Below are positions 53,465 through 60,665 of a stretch of 64,000 nt of DNA, piece by piece (the first letter of the stretch is position 1; the number at the start of each line of letters is the position of its first letter). Source of the DNA: Nonomuraea sp. NEAU-A123. GTDB taxonomy: Bacteria > Actinomycetota > Actinomycetes > Streptosporangiales > Streptosporangiaceae. A program made the position numbers and the translations under genes. The stretch covers positions 1 to 64,000 of the forward strand of contig NZ_JAHFZZ010000001.1 of assembly GCF_018603905.1 (NCBI RefSeq), read 5' to 3'. Under the pieces are notes generated by a model. It ran no database searches, was not told the DNA's origin, and saw only the letters and a list, made by a program, of their open reading frames with translations.

Positions 53465-54510
53465 CGACGACAACACGGCGGAAGGTCGGGATCGCCGGCG
53501 CGATCGTCGGTGCCGCTTCGGCCGGTGTGGCCGCCGCGGCGCTGGCCAAACGCTACGCGGTGGGCCGCATGAGGCTGCGCCCCGACGCCGAGGCGAGCGA
53601 GCGGTTCGGCGAGCTGCGCGGCCGGGACCGCACGCTCATCACCTCCGACAGCACGGCCCTGCACATCGAGATCGACGGGCCCGAGGACGCGCCGCTGACC
53701 ATCGTGTTCTGCCACGGCTACTGTCTCAGCCTGGAGTCGTGGCACTACCAGCGCCGCGACCTGCGCGACAACTACCGCATGGTGCTGTGGGACCAGCGCT
53801 CCCACGGCCGCTCCCAGCGCGCGACCGCCGAGGACAGCACGATCGACCGGCTGGGCGACGACCTGGCCGAGGTGATCGACCGTTTCGTACCCGGCCCGTG
53901 CGTGCTGGTCGGCCACTCCATGGGCGGCATGACGATCATGGCGCTCGCCGACCGCCACCCCGAGCTGTTCGGTGACAAGATCCGCGCGGTCTCGCTCATC
54001 GCCACCTCGGCGGGCAAGCTGGCCGAGCTCACGCTGGGCCTGCCCGCGCTGCTGTCCAAGGTCGTGCACAAGATCGCCCCGCCGACGATCTCGATGCTGG
54101 GCAAGCGGGGCTCGTTCGTCGACAAGACCCGCCACGCGGGCAGCGACATCGCGTTCCTGATGACCCGCCTCATGGGCTTCGGCGACTCCAAGAACGTCAG
54201 CCCGACCCTGGTCGACTTCGCCGAGACGATGATCAGGGCGACGCCGACCGAGGTGTTCGCCGACTTCTACCCGGCACTGATGAACCACGACAAGCTGGCC
54301 GCCCTGCACGTCCTCGACCCGGTGCCGACCGCGATCCTGGTCGGCGACAAGGACTGGCTGACGCCGCCCGAGCACAGCAAGGCGATCGCCGCCGCGCTGC
54401 CCAAGGCCCAGCTCACCGAGGTGCCGGACACGTCGCACCTGATCCAGTTGGAGCGCCCGGGCGTGGTCAACGACGCGCTGCGCGACCTGATCAAGCGGGT
54501 GGAGCTGTAG
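53461..54510 (+). CDS. Alpha/beta hydrolase with N-terminal anchor
   Basis: Protein of 349 aa. A short basic stretch and hydrophobic segment (about 9-30, GIAGAIVGAASAGVAAAALA) suggests a membrane anchor or uncleaved signal. The hydrolase fold shows FCHGYCLSLESWH (oxyanion), the nucleophile GHSMGGM, the acid in LVGDKDWLTP and the base in DTSHLIQLE. The substrate is unknown. Conserved between alr and tsaE in actinomycetes. Start ATG overlaps the alr stop by 4 bp; the stop overlaps tsaE by one base. Confidence 0.93.
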   Translation: MTTTTRRKVGIAGAIVGAASAGVAAAALAKRYAVGRMRLRPDAEASERFGELRGRDRTLITSDSTALHIEIDGPEDAPLTIVFCHGYCLSLESWHYQRRDLRDNYRMVLWDQRSHGRSQRATAEDSTIDRLGDDLAEVIDRFVPGPCVLVGHSMGGMTIMALADRHPELFGDKIRAVSLIATSAGKLAELTLGLPALLSKVVHKIAPPTISMLGKRGSFVDKTRHAGSDIAFLMTRLMGFGDSKNVSPTLVDFAETMIRATPTEVFADFYPALMNHDKLAALHVLDPVPTAILVGDKDWLTPPEHSKAIAAALPKAQLTEVPDTSHLIQLERPGVVNDALRDLIKRVEL

Positions 54511-54974
54511 TGGCGGAGAGGCTCCCGACGGCCGAGGACATGCGCGCGTACGGCGCACGCCTGGCCGCAACGCTGCGCCCCGGCGACCTGCTCATCCTGT
54601 CCGGCCCCCTTGGCGCGGGCAAGACCACGCTCGTGCAGGGCATCGCCGAAGGGCTCAAGGTACGCGGCCCGATCACCTCGCCCACGTTCGTGATCGCCAG
54701 GGTGCACCCGTCGCTCCGGCAGGGCCCGCCGCTCGTCCACGCCGACGCCTACCGGCTGGGTGGTGACCTGGAGGTCGACGACCTCGATCTCGACGCCTCG
54801 CTCGAGGAGTCGGTGACGGTCGTGGAGTGGGGCGAGGGACTGGTCGAGGGGCTGTCCGAGGACCGGCTGGAAATCCACATCGACCGCGAGGGCGGCGACG
54901 ACGCCCGCGTCGTGACGCTGCGCGGCGTCGGTGCGCGATGGGCCGACACGCCGTCCGAACCTGCGGAAAAGTAA
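54510..54974 (+). CDS. tsaE: tRNA t6A biosynthesis ATPase TsaE
   Basis: TsaE (154 aa, GTG start) drives turnover of the TsaB-TsaD complex that makes threonylcarbamoyladenosine-37 in tRNA. P-loop LSGPLGAGKTTLVQGIA, ITSPTFVI, HADAYRL and VEWGEGL are conserved. Its partners tsaB and tsaD lie 2.3-4.5 kb downstream, separated by a surface-protein/sortase insert. Confidence 0.96.
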   Translation: MAERLPTAEDMRAYGARLAATLRPGDLLILSGPLGAGKTTLVQGIAEGLKVRGPITSPTFVIARVHPSLRQGPPLVHADAYRLGGDLEVDDLDLDASLEESVTVVEWGEGLVEGLSEDRLEIHIDREGGDDARVVTLRGVGARWADTPSEPAEK

Positions 54975-55056
54975 ATTCTGCCCTGTCTTCTGGCAAAGCT
55001 GTCACCCTTGACCTACCTCACCATCGACAGAAATCATGATCATTGGTAAGGGTTCG

Positions 55057-55071
55057 CCCAGAAAATCTGGG
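55057..55071. promoter_or_regulatory. Small palindrome upstream of surface-protein gene
   Basis: CCCAGA-AAA-TCTGGG lies 70 bp before the surface-protein start, downstream of a TTGACC hexamer (55008-55013) paired with a poor AATCAT -10. It could be an operator. Support is symmetry and location only. Confidence 0.35.
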
Positions 55072-55140
55072 TATCAGGAGGGGCGGCGTCCATTTTTTGG
55101 TGGATGCTTGGTGAAGGACGGCGCGGAGTGGGGTGCGGCG

Positions 55141-55812
55141 GTGCTCAGGGTCAGGCGAGTCGCGTACGCGGGAGCCATCGTCATGATCGGCGCGGTCGGC
55201 TGCTCGGCCTCCGCCCAAACCACACCGACCGCCACACCATCAGCCACGGCCAGCACCACCCCCACGCTCGGCGCCACCCCGACCGCCAGCAGGAAGCCCA
55301 TCCTCGTCCAGCTCAGCCCCGCGAAGGTCACCGCGGGTGAGAACTCCAAGGTGTGGATCTTAGCCAACTGCCCGGTCCCCACCGGCGGCCCCGCACACAC
55401 GGGCACCGCCACGTCCAGGGCGTTCCTCAGCGGCGTGCCGCTGACCACCGCGCCGACCGCCGCCACGGCCACGCCCACGCCGACCGGCCGCGTCACGGCC
55501 TCGAACCCGTGGGTACGCGGCGAGGCCCAGGTGTCGAGCACCGTCAAGCGCGGCTCCTACCTGGTCGACGTCAAGTGCGACGGCACCAACGACACCGGCA
55601 AGGCCACCCTGCAGGTCGCCAGAGCGACCGCGGACACCTCGGACACCTCGGACGACGACACCAAGCCCACCAAGGCGCCCCGAGCGGGCGGTGGCGGCAC
55701 CTTCGGCAAGGACCTCGACGAGGGCTCGGGGATGCCGGTCGGCGGCGTGCTGGCCGGCGCGGCCGTGCTGGCGGCTGCCGGGCTGCTGATCAAACGCCGC
55801 ATCAGGGGTTAG
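55141..55812 (+). CDS. Probable exported surface protein with C-terminal membrane anchor
   Basis: Protein of about 223 aa. The N-terminal signal (VLRVRRVAYAGAIVMIGAVG) ends at a cysteine in a lipobox-like AVGC; a Thr/Pro/Ala-rich stalk follows. An immunoglobulin-like domain has two cysteines (ANCPV and VKCDG). The end has EGSGMPVGG, a hydrophobic segment and a KRRIRG tail, the plan of a sortase substrate, but without a clear LPxTG. The start is uncertain (GTG 55141; TTG 55108 and GTG 55111 also possible). A class F-like sortase gene begins 3 bp downstream, supporting a substrate-enzyme pair. Confidence 0.8.
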   Translation: MLRVRRVAYAGAIVMIGAVGCSASAQTTPTATPSATASTTPTLGATPTASRKPILVQLSPAKVTAGENSKVWILANCPVPTGGPAHTGTATSRAFLSGVPLTTAPTAATATPTPTGRVTASNPWVRGEAQVSSTVKRGSYLVDVKCDGTNDTGKATLQVARATADTSDTSDDDTKPTKAPRAGGGGTFGKDLDEGSGMPVGGVLAGAAVLAAAGLLIKRRIRG

Positions 55813-55815
55813 CCG

Positions 55816-56352
55816 ATGGCCCGCCCTGGACGTGTGGTCCTCGCGGGAGCCGTCACCGGCCTGCTGCTGGTCGCGTTCGGCAAGTCGTACCAGACCGGCA
55901 CCAAGACCACCGCCTCCGTCGTGCCCCAGAGCATCGACATCCCGTCGATCGAGGTCGAGGCGCCGCTGATGAAGCTCGGCCTGAGCAAGGACGGCGAGGT
56001 CGAGCTGCCGCCGTACGAGAAGCCCAAGATGGCCGGCTGGTACACCGGCAGCGCGGTGCCCGGCGACAAGGGCGCCTCGGTCATCATCGGCCATGTCGAC
56101 ACCAAGACGGCCCCGGCGGTGTTCTACAAGCTCAAGCAGGTACGCAAGGGCGAGATCGTCAAGGTCGAGCGGAGTGACGGCAAGGTCGTCCAGTACAAGG
56201 TCGACTCGATCGAGCAGGTGTCGAAGGATCACTTCCCGGCCGATCGCGTCTACGGCGGAGACGGCCTCAAGCTGGTGACCTGTGGCGGCAAGTTCGACTA
56301 CGCCAAGGGCGAATACCTCGACAACATCATCGTCTACGCTTCTCGAGCGTGA
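55816..56352 (+). CDS. Class F-like sortase
   Basis: Protein of 178 aa with an N-terminal membrane segment (about 7-21) and a sortase domain. Catalytic histidine is H93 in IIGHVDTKTAP and the nucleophile is C156 in LKLVTCGGKFDY. The usual catalytic arginine after the cysteine is not obvious: the final strand reads GEYLDNIIVYASRA, with R177 the only later Arg. It would transpeptidate the upstream protein or other surface proteins. Overlaps the next gene by 4 bp. Confidence 0.9.
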   Translation: MARPGRVVLAGAVTGLLLVAFGKSYQTGTKTTASVVPQSIDIPSIEVEAPLMKLGLSKDGEVELPPYEKPKMAGWYTGSAVPGDKGASVIIGHVDTKTAPAVFYKLKQVRKGEIVKVERSDGKVVQYKVDSIEQVSKDHFPADRVYGGDGLKLVTCGGKFDYAKGEYLDNIIVYASRA

Positions 56353-57278
56353 GCGAAGAGACCAACCCGCCCGCCTCGGGGGCGCGGGTGCCCTGGCCGG
56401 AGGTGCACCCGGCCGCCCGCGCGGCCGTCGAGGAGTTCCTCGGCGCCTCCGTGATCGAGGCCGTGACGCAGCAGGGCGGGTTCTCGCCCGCGGCGGCGGT
56501 CCGGCTCCGCGCCGCGAACGGCCGGCGCGCCTTCGTCAAAGCCGTCGGCCCGGAGCCGAACCCCGACAGCGTCCGCCTCTACCAGGCCGAGGCCAAGATC
56601 GCCGCCGCCCTGCCCGAGTCCGTGCCCGCGCCGCGGCTGCTGACCGACTTCGAGATCGAGGGCTGGGTGGTGCTGGTCTTCGAGGACGTCGAGGGCCGCC
56701 ACCCCGAGCTGCCCTGGCGCCGCGCCGAGCTCGACCGGGTGATGGAGGCCGTACGGCGCATGTCCGCCGCGCTCACGCCCACGCCGATCGAGGCGCCGCC
56801 GATCGCGGAGGTGTTCGGGCAGGCCTTCCGCGGCTGGCGCGAACTGCTCGACGAGGACACCACCGGCCTCGACCCGTGGGCGCTGCGCCACGTCGGCGCG
56901 CTGGCCGAGCTGGAGTCCGGCTGGGCCGAGGCCGCCGCCGGTGACACGCTGCTCCACGCCGACCTGCGGGCCGACAACCTGCTGCTCACCGAAGACCGCG
57001 TCTACGTCGTCGACTGGCCGTGGGCCTGCGTCGGCGCGAGCTGGTTCGACTCCCTGGGCATGCTGCCCTCGGTCGCCATGCAGGGCGGCCCGCCGCCGCA
57101 GGAGCTGTTCCCCGACCCCGATCCCGCCGCCACCGCGGTGATCGCCGCTTTCACGGGTTACCTGGTACGGCAGGGCCGCCGGCCGCCGCCACCAGGGCTG
57201 CCCACGGTCAGAGCGTTCCAGCGGGCGCAGGGCGTCGTGGCGCTCGACTGGCTGAAACAGCGCACCGGCTGGGTGTGA
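56349..57278 (+). CDS. Phosphotransferase (APH-like) family protein
   Basis: Protein of 309 aa with the aminoglycoside-phosphotransferase/choline-kinase fold. Nucleotide-lysine region RRAFVKAVG, hinge VLVFEDVEG, catalytic loop LLHADLRADNLLL and metal loop VYVVDWPWACVG are intact. The substrate is unknown; such genes near tsaB are usually metabolic rather than antibiotic resistance. GTG start overlaps the sortase stop (GTGA). Confidence 0.92.
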   Translation: MSEETNPPASGARVPWPEVHPAARAAVEEFLGASVIEAVTQQGGFSPAAAVRLRAANGRRAFVKAVGPEPNPDSVRLYQAEAKIAAALPESVPAPRLLTDFEIEGWVVLVFEDVEGRHPELPWRRAELDRVMEAVRRMSAALTPTPIEAPPIAEVFGQAFRGWRELLDEDTTGLDPWALRHVGALAELESGWAEAAAGDTLLHADLRADNLLLTEDRVYVVDWPWACVGASWFDSLGMLPSVAMQGGPPPQELFPDPDPAATAVIAAFTGYLVRQGRRPPPPGLPTVRAFQRAQGVVALDWLKQRTGWV

Positions 57279-57305
57279 CCCGCCAGGCAGGTAGGCTAAA
57301 CAGTC

Positions 57306-57950
57306 GTGTTGGTCCTGGCCTTTGATACCGCGACGCCCGCCGTCACGGCCGCCCTCCATGACGGGCAGCGAGTGCTCGCCGAGTCGACGACGATCGACGC
57401 CCGGCGACACGGCGAGCTGCTCGTCCCCACCATCGAAACCGTGCTGCGCGAGGCGGGCACCGCCCTGTCCGAGGTAACCGCCGTCGTCGCGGGCAGCGGC
57501 CCCGGCCCCTACACGGGGCTGCGCGTCGGGCTGATGACCGCGCAGGGCCTCGCCACCACGTTGGGCGTCCCCGCGTACGGCATCTGCACCCTCGACGCCG
57601 TCGCCTACGGCAGCGGGTTCACCGAGCCGTTCCTGGTCGCCACCGACGCGCGGCGCAAGGAGGTGTTCTGGGCCCGCTACTCCGACGCGCGCACCAGGCT
57701 CGACGGCCCGTTCGTCGACCGGCCCGCCGACGTGCCGGTGGACGGCCTGCCCGTGGCCGGTGCCGGAGCCGGGCTCTACCCCGACCTCCTGGGGCGATCC
57801 GATGCTCCGCCATACCCCTATGCCGGGTTCATGGCCGCCCTGGCGGCCGAGCGCATCGCGGCGGGGGTGGCGCTCGGCCCGCCGCGCCCGATCTATCTGC
57901 GGCGGCCCGACGCGGTGGTGCCCGGCGCGCCCAAGAGGGTGACGGCATGA
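57306..57950 (+). CDS. tsaB: tRNA t6A biosynthesis protein TsaB
   Basis: TsaB (214 aa, GTG start), the ASKHA-fold scaffold partner of TsaD. LAFDTATPAVTAAL, RRHGELLVPTIETVL, GSGPGPYTGLRVGLMTAQGLA and VATDARRKEVFWARY are typical. Overlaps rimI by 4 bp, forming tsaB-rimI-tsaD. Confidence 0.96.
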   Translation: MLVLAFDTATPAVTAALHDGQRVLAESTTIDARRHGELLVPTIETVLREAGTALSEVTAVVAGSGPGPYTGLRVGLMTAQGLATTLGVPAYGICTLDAVAYGSGFTEPFLVATDARRKEVFWARYSDARTRLDGPFVDRPADVPVDGLPVAGAGAGLYPDLLGRSDAPPYPYAGFMAALAAERIAAGVALGPPRPIYLRRPDAVVPGAPKRVTA

Positions 57951-58414
57951 AGCCCCGGCAGATGGACGTGAAGCTCCGGCAGATGACCGAGGCCGACCTG
58001 CCGGCGGTCATGGGGATCGAGCGCAACACGTTTCCGATGGACGCGTGGAGCGAGGGCATGCTCCGCGGCGAGCTGGCCGACCAGCCGCGGACCAGGCACT
58101 ACGTGGTGGCCGTCGTCGGCGAGGAGATCGTCGGCTACGCCGGCCTGGCCGCCGCGGCCGACCAGGCCGACGTTCAGACCATCGCGGTCGACTACCCGCA
58201 TCAGGGCACCGGGATCGGTGGCGCGCTGCTGACGGAGCTGCTGGCCGAGGCCGGCCGGCGCGAGGCGCGGGAGGTCTTCCTCGAGGTGCGCGCCGACAAC
58301 CCGCAGGCGCGGGGGGTCTACGAGCACTTCGAGTTCGAGGTGATCGGCCGGCGCCGCCGCTACTACGACGACGGCACCGACGCGATCATGATGAGAAGGA
58401 AGCTGGATGGCTGA
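57947..58414 (+). CDS. rimI: Ribosomal-protein-alanine N-acetyltransferase family protein
   Basis: GNAT enzyme (155 aa) that acetylates protein N-termini (S18 in E. coli). Acetyl-CoA motif [39 protein letters not shown] and [14 protein letters not shown] are conserved. Overlaps tsaB and tsaD; the tsaB-rimI-tsaD order is widespread. Confidence 0.93.
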   Translation: MKPRQMDVKLRQMTEADLPAVMGIERNTFPMDAWSEGMLRGELADQPRTRHYVVAVVGEEIVGYAGLAAAADQADVQTIAVDYPHQGTGIGGALLTELLAEAGRREAREVFLEVRADNPQARGVYEHFEFEVIGRRRRYYDDGTDAIMMRRKLDG

Positions 58415-59438
58415 CGCACCCCTGGTCCTGGGCATCGAGACGTCCTGCGACGAGACCGGCATCGGCATCGTCAGGGGCCACACGCTGCTGGCCAACACGA
58501 TCGCCTCCAGCATGGAAGAGCACGCCAGGTTCGGCGGCGTGGTGCCCGAGGTCGCCTCGCGGGCCCACCTGGAGGCGATGACGCCGACGGTGGAGGCCGC
58601 GCTGGCGCAGGCCGGGCTGAAGTTCTCCGACATCGACGCGATAGCCGTCACGGCGGGTCCGGGCCTGGCCGGAGCGCTGCTCGTCGGGGTCGCCGCGGCC
58701 AAGTCCTACTCGCTCGGCCTCGGCGTGCCCCTCTACGGCGTCAACCACCTGGCCGCCCACGTCGCCGTCGACCAGCTCGAACACGGCCCGCTGCCCAAAC
58801 CGTGCATCGCCATGCTGGTGTCGGGCGGCCACTCGTCGCTGCTGCTCGTGCCCGACGTCGCCCAGGACGTGATCTCGCTCGGCTCCACCGTCGACGACGC
58901 GGCCGGGGAGGCGTTCGACAAGGTGGCGCGGGTGCTCGGCCTGCCGTTCCCCGGCGGCCCGCACATCGACAAGGCGGCCACCTCCGGCTCGGGCACGGCC
59001 ATCACCTTCCCGCGAGGCAAGATCGACGACGGCACGCTCGACTTCTCCTTCTCCGGGCTGAAGACCGCCGTGGCGCGCTGGGTGGAGGCCCGCGAGGCGG
59101 CCGGCGAGTCCATCCACGTGCCCGACGTGGCGGCCTCCTTCCAGGAGGCCGTGGTCGACGTGCTGACCCGCAAGGCGCTCCAGGCGTGCCGGAAGTACGA
59201 GGTGCGCGACCTGCTGATCGGCGGGGGTGTCGCGGCCAACTCCCGGCTGCGCGCGCTGGCCCAGGAGCGGTGTGACGCGGCGGGTGTGCGGCTGCGGGTG
59301 CCGCGGCCTGGGTTGTGCACGGACAATGGCGCCATGGTCGCGGCGTTGGGGTCCGACCTGGTCGCGGCGGGGATCACCCCGTCGAGGCTGGACATTCCGG
59401 CCGACTCGTCGATGCCGATCACGACCGTGCACGTATGA
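58407..59438 (+). CDS. tsaD: tRNA N6-adenosine threonylcarbamoyltransferase
   Basis: TsaD (343 aa) transfers the threonylcarbamoyl group to A37 of ANN-decoding tRNAs. [14 protein letters not shown], the metal histidines in [32 protein letters not shown] and the C-terminal DNGAMVA are present. Overlaps rimI by 8 bp. In Streptomyces groES/groEL usually lie downstream; they are not here. Confidence 0.97.
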   Translation: MADAPLVLGIETSCDETGIGIVRGHTLLANTIASSMEEHARFGGVVPEVASRAHLEAMTPTVEAALAQAGLKFSDIDAIAVTAGPGLAGALLVGVAAAKSYSLGLGVPLYGVNHLAAHVAVDQLEHGPLPKPCIAMLVSGGHSSLLLVPDVAQDVISLGSTVDDAAGEAFDKVARVLGLPFPGGPHIDKAATSGSGTAITFPRGKIDDGTLDFSFSGLKTAVARWVEAREAAGESIHVPDVAASFQEAVVDVLTRKALQACRKYEVRDLLIGGGVAANSRLRALAQERCDAAGVRLRVPRPGLCTDNGAMVAALGSDLVAAGITPSRLDIPADSSMPITTVHV

Positions 59439-59447
59439 GGCGTTGCA

Positions 59448-59560
59448 CCGGTCCTCGGTGCGTGTGATGGAGTGTGGCCGGTTTTTGGGTGTGGTGGCGT
59501 GCGGCCGGTCTTCGGTGCGTGTGATGGAGTGTGGCCGGTCTTCGGCGTGTGACGGGCGCG
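59448..59560 (+). repeat. Degenerate ~30-bp tandem repeat after tsaD
   Basis: Units starting CCGGTCNTCGGTGCG occur at 59448, 59478 (diverged, 27 bp), 59505 and 59535 (partial). Copies one and three match at nearly all of 35 positions. There is no spacer variation, so it is not a CRISPR. The rest of the 247-bp gap to 59685 shows no gene. Confidence 0.75.
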
Positions 59561-59685
59561 TCGGGGGGCCGTTCCCCCATGCGGGGGAGGTGGTTCCCTC
59601 CGGCGGGCGATGAGCCTGCCCTGACGCGGCTGCGATCTTCGGAACAGATCGGGCAAGCCATGCCCGTAGGCCCGAAGGACCGCGG

Positions 59686-60330
59686 ATGACCATCCTCACC
59701 GAAGTACCGCCGACCACCGGGCGGCTACGCGCCGCCTGGACGGCCGCCCACGCCCCTGTGCCCGGAGTGCCGCGCTGGGCGCGGATCGCCGCCTACGCCA
59801 TCCCGTTCACCGTGCTGCCGGCCAGCGTCTGGCGGATCGCGGCGGTCACCTTGCACCTGCCGATCGGTCACGGCGAGCAGGGCGCCGGGGACATCCCGCC
59901 ATGGCTGCCGATGGAGCTGTACGTGGTGCTGCTGTCGATCTTCTCCGAGCTGGTGGCCTTTACCGCCGTCGGGCTGATCGCCGCATGGGGAGAGGTGTTC
60001 CCGCGCTGGATTCCGGGCCTGCGCGGGAAGCGGGTTCCGGTGCTGGTCGCCATCGTCCCCGCCGGGCTCGGCGCGGTCGCCCTCACCTGGCTGTGGACAC
60101 TGGCGGCGGTCGCCACCTCTGCCCGACGCGACATTTACGGGCGGCCGCTGGCCGCGGACTTCCCCCTGGAGTTCCACGACTGGCAGGGCCTGCTGGCCGT
60201 CGCCGCCTACGCGCCGCTGCTGCTGTGGGGCCCGCTGCTGGCAGCGCTCACCGTCGCGTACTGGCGGCGCCGCCGCGCCCGGCCAACCGCGCCTGTGGCA
60301 GCTCACAGGCCGTCGCGGTGGGAAAGGTAG
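59686..60330 (+). CDS. Four-helix membrane protein of unknown function
   Basis: Protein of 214 aa with predicted segments at about 31-52, 74-102, 116-145 and 162-185, a short periplasmic loop GHGEQGAGDIPPW, and an Arg-rich tail. I recognise no family. No strong ribosome site is visible upstream of the ATG. The stop codon TAG directly abuts, in the same frame, a relic of an ECF sigma gene, so its C-terminal tail may have been altered by the deletion that made the relic. Confidence 0.75.
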   Translation: MTILTEVPPTTGRLRAAWTAAHAPVPGVPRWARIAAYAIPFTVLPASVWRIAAVTLHLPIGHGEQGAGDIPPWLPMELYVVLLSIFSELVAFTAVGLIAAWGEVFPRWIPGLRGKRVPVLVAIVPAGLGAVALTWLWTLAAVATSARRDIYGRPLAADFPLEFHDWQGLLAVAAYAPLLLWGPLLAALTVAYWRRRRARPTAPVAAHRPSRWER

Positions 60331-60473
60331 ACGGCCGCTGAGAACGTCACCACGGGCCTGCTGGTCGTGCTGGAGACGTTGTCGCCGCTGGAACGGGCGG
60401 CGTTCGTGCTGCGGGAGGCGGTAGCGGGGTGTATGGGCTGGTCAACCCGGACAAGCTTGCGCATTTGTCCTGA
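60331..60473 (+). pseudogene. Relic of an ECF41/SigJ-type sigma factor
   Basis: Open in the frame following the TAG at 60328: TAAENVTTGLLVVLETLSP then LERAAFVLREA, the start of sigma region 4 as in SigJ/ECF41 factors. About 20 bp later, in another frame, VYGLVNPDKLAHLS ends at TGA 60471-60473. NPDKL is the C-terminal signature of the ECF41 SnoaL-like extension. The helix-turn-helix and nearly all of the SnoaL domain between them, plus everything upstream of region 4, are missing. This is a deleted, frameshifted remnant. Confidence 0.75.
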
Positions 60474-60665
60474 GGTTCTGGCGCGACGGGGTGTCGGCCT
60501 GCCCCGGCGACGGCTGAGAATGCGCGTCGTAACGGCGGGAACCACGTGAGCGTTCACGACCGGCCAGGAAGGTCGCGCGCCCAGGTCGGCGCGTGCGGGT
60601 GACCTTGGCTTTGCCGTACAGGAAGGTCGGTCTTTTCTTGTGCGGCGGGTCTTGTGCGGCGCAGG
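60474..60665. other. Non-coding stretch with a 14-bp direct repeat
   Basis: No gene supported. TCTTGTGCGGCGGG (60636-60649) is repeated immediately as TCTTGTGCGGCG (60650-60661), just beyond the end of the minus-strand coiled-coil gene. CAGGAAGGTCG also occurs twice (near 60567 and 60619). No clear terminator hairpin is visible for the minus-strand gene. Confidence 0.5.

Noticed and set aside
53368-54570. 400-codon minus-strand frame opposite the alpha/beta hydrolase
   Set aside because: Shadow frame with runs of R, H, D, V and G. The plus-strand hydrolase has all catalytic motifs and overlapping operon junctions.
56349-57278. Aminoglycoside resistance gene
   Set aside because: The fold is APH-like, but the gene lies in a housekeeping cluster and shows no features of a known resistance enzyme; only the family name can be supported.
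59448-59560. Possible CRISPR array
   Set aside because: Repeats are nearly contiguous, variable in length, without unique spacers, and no cas genes are present.
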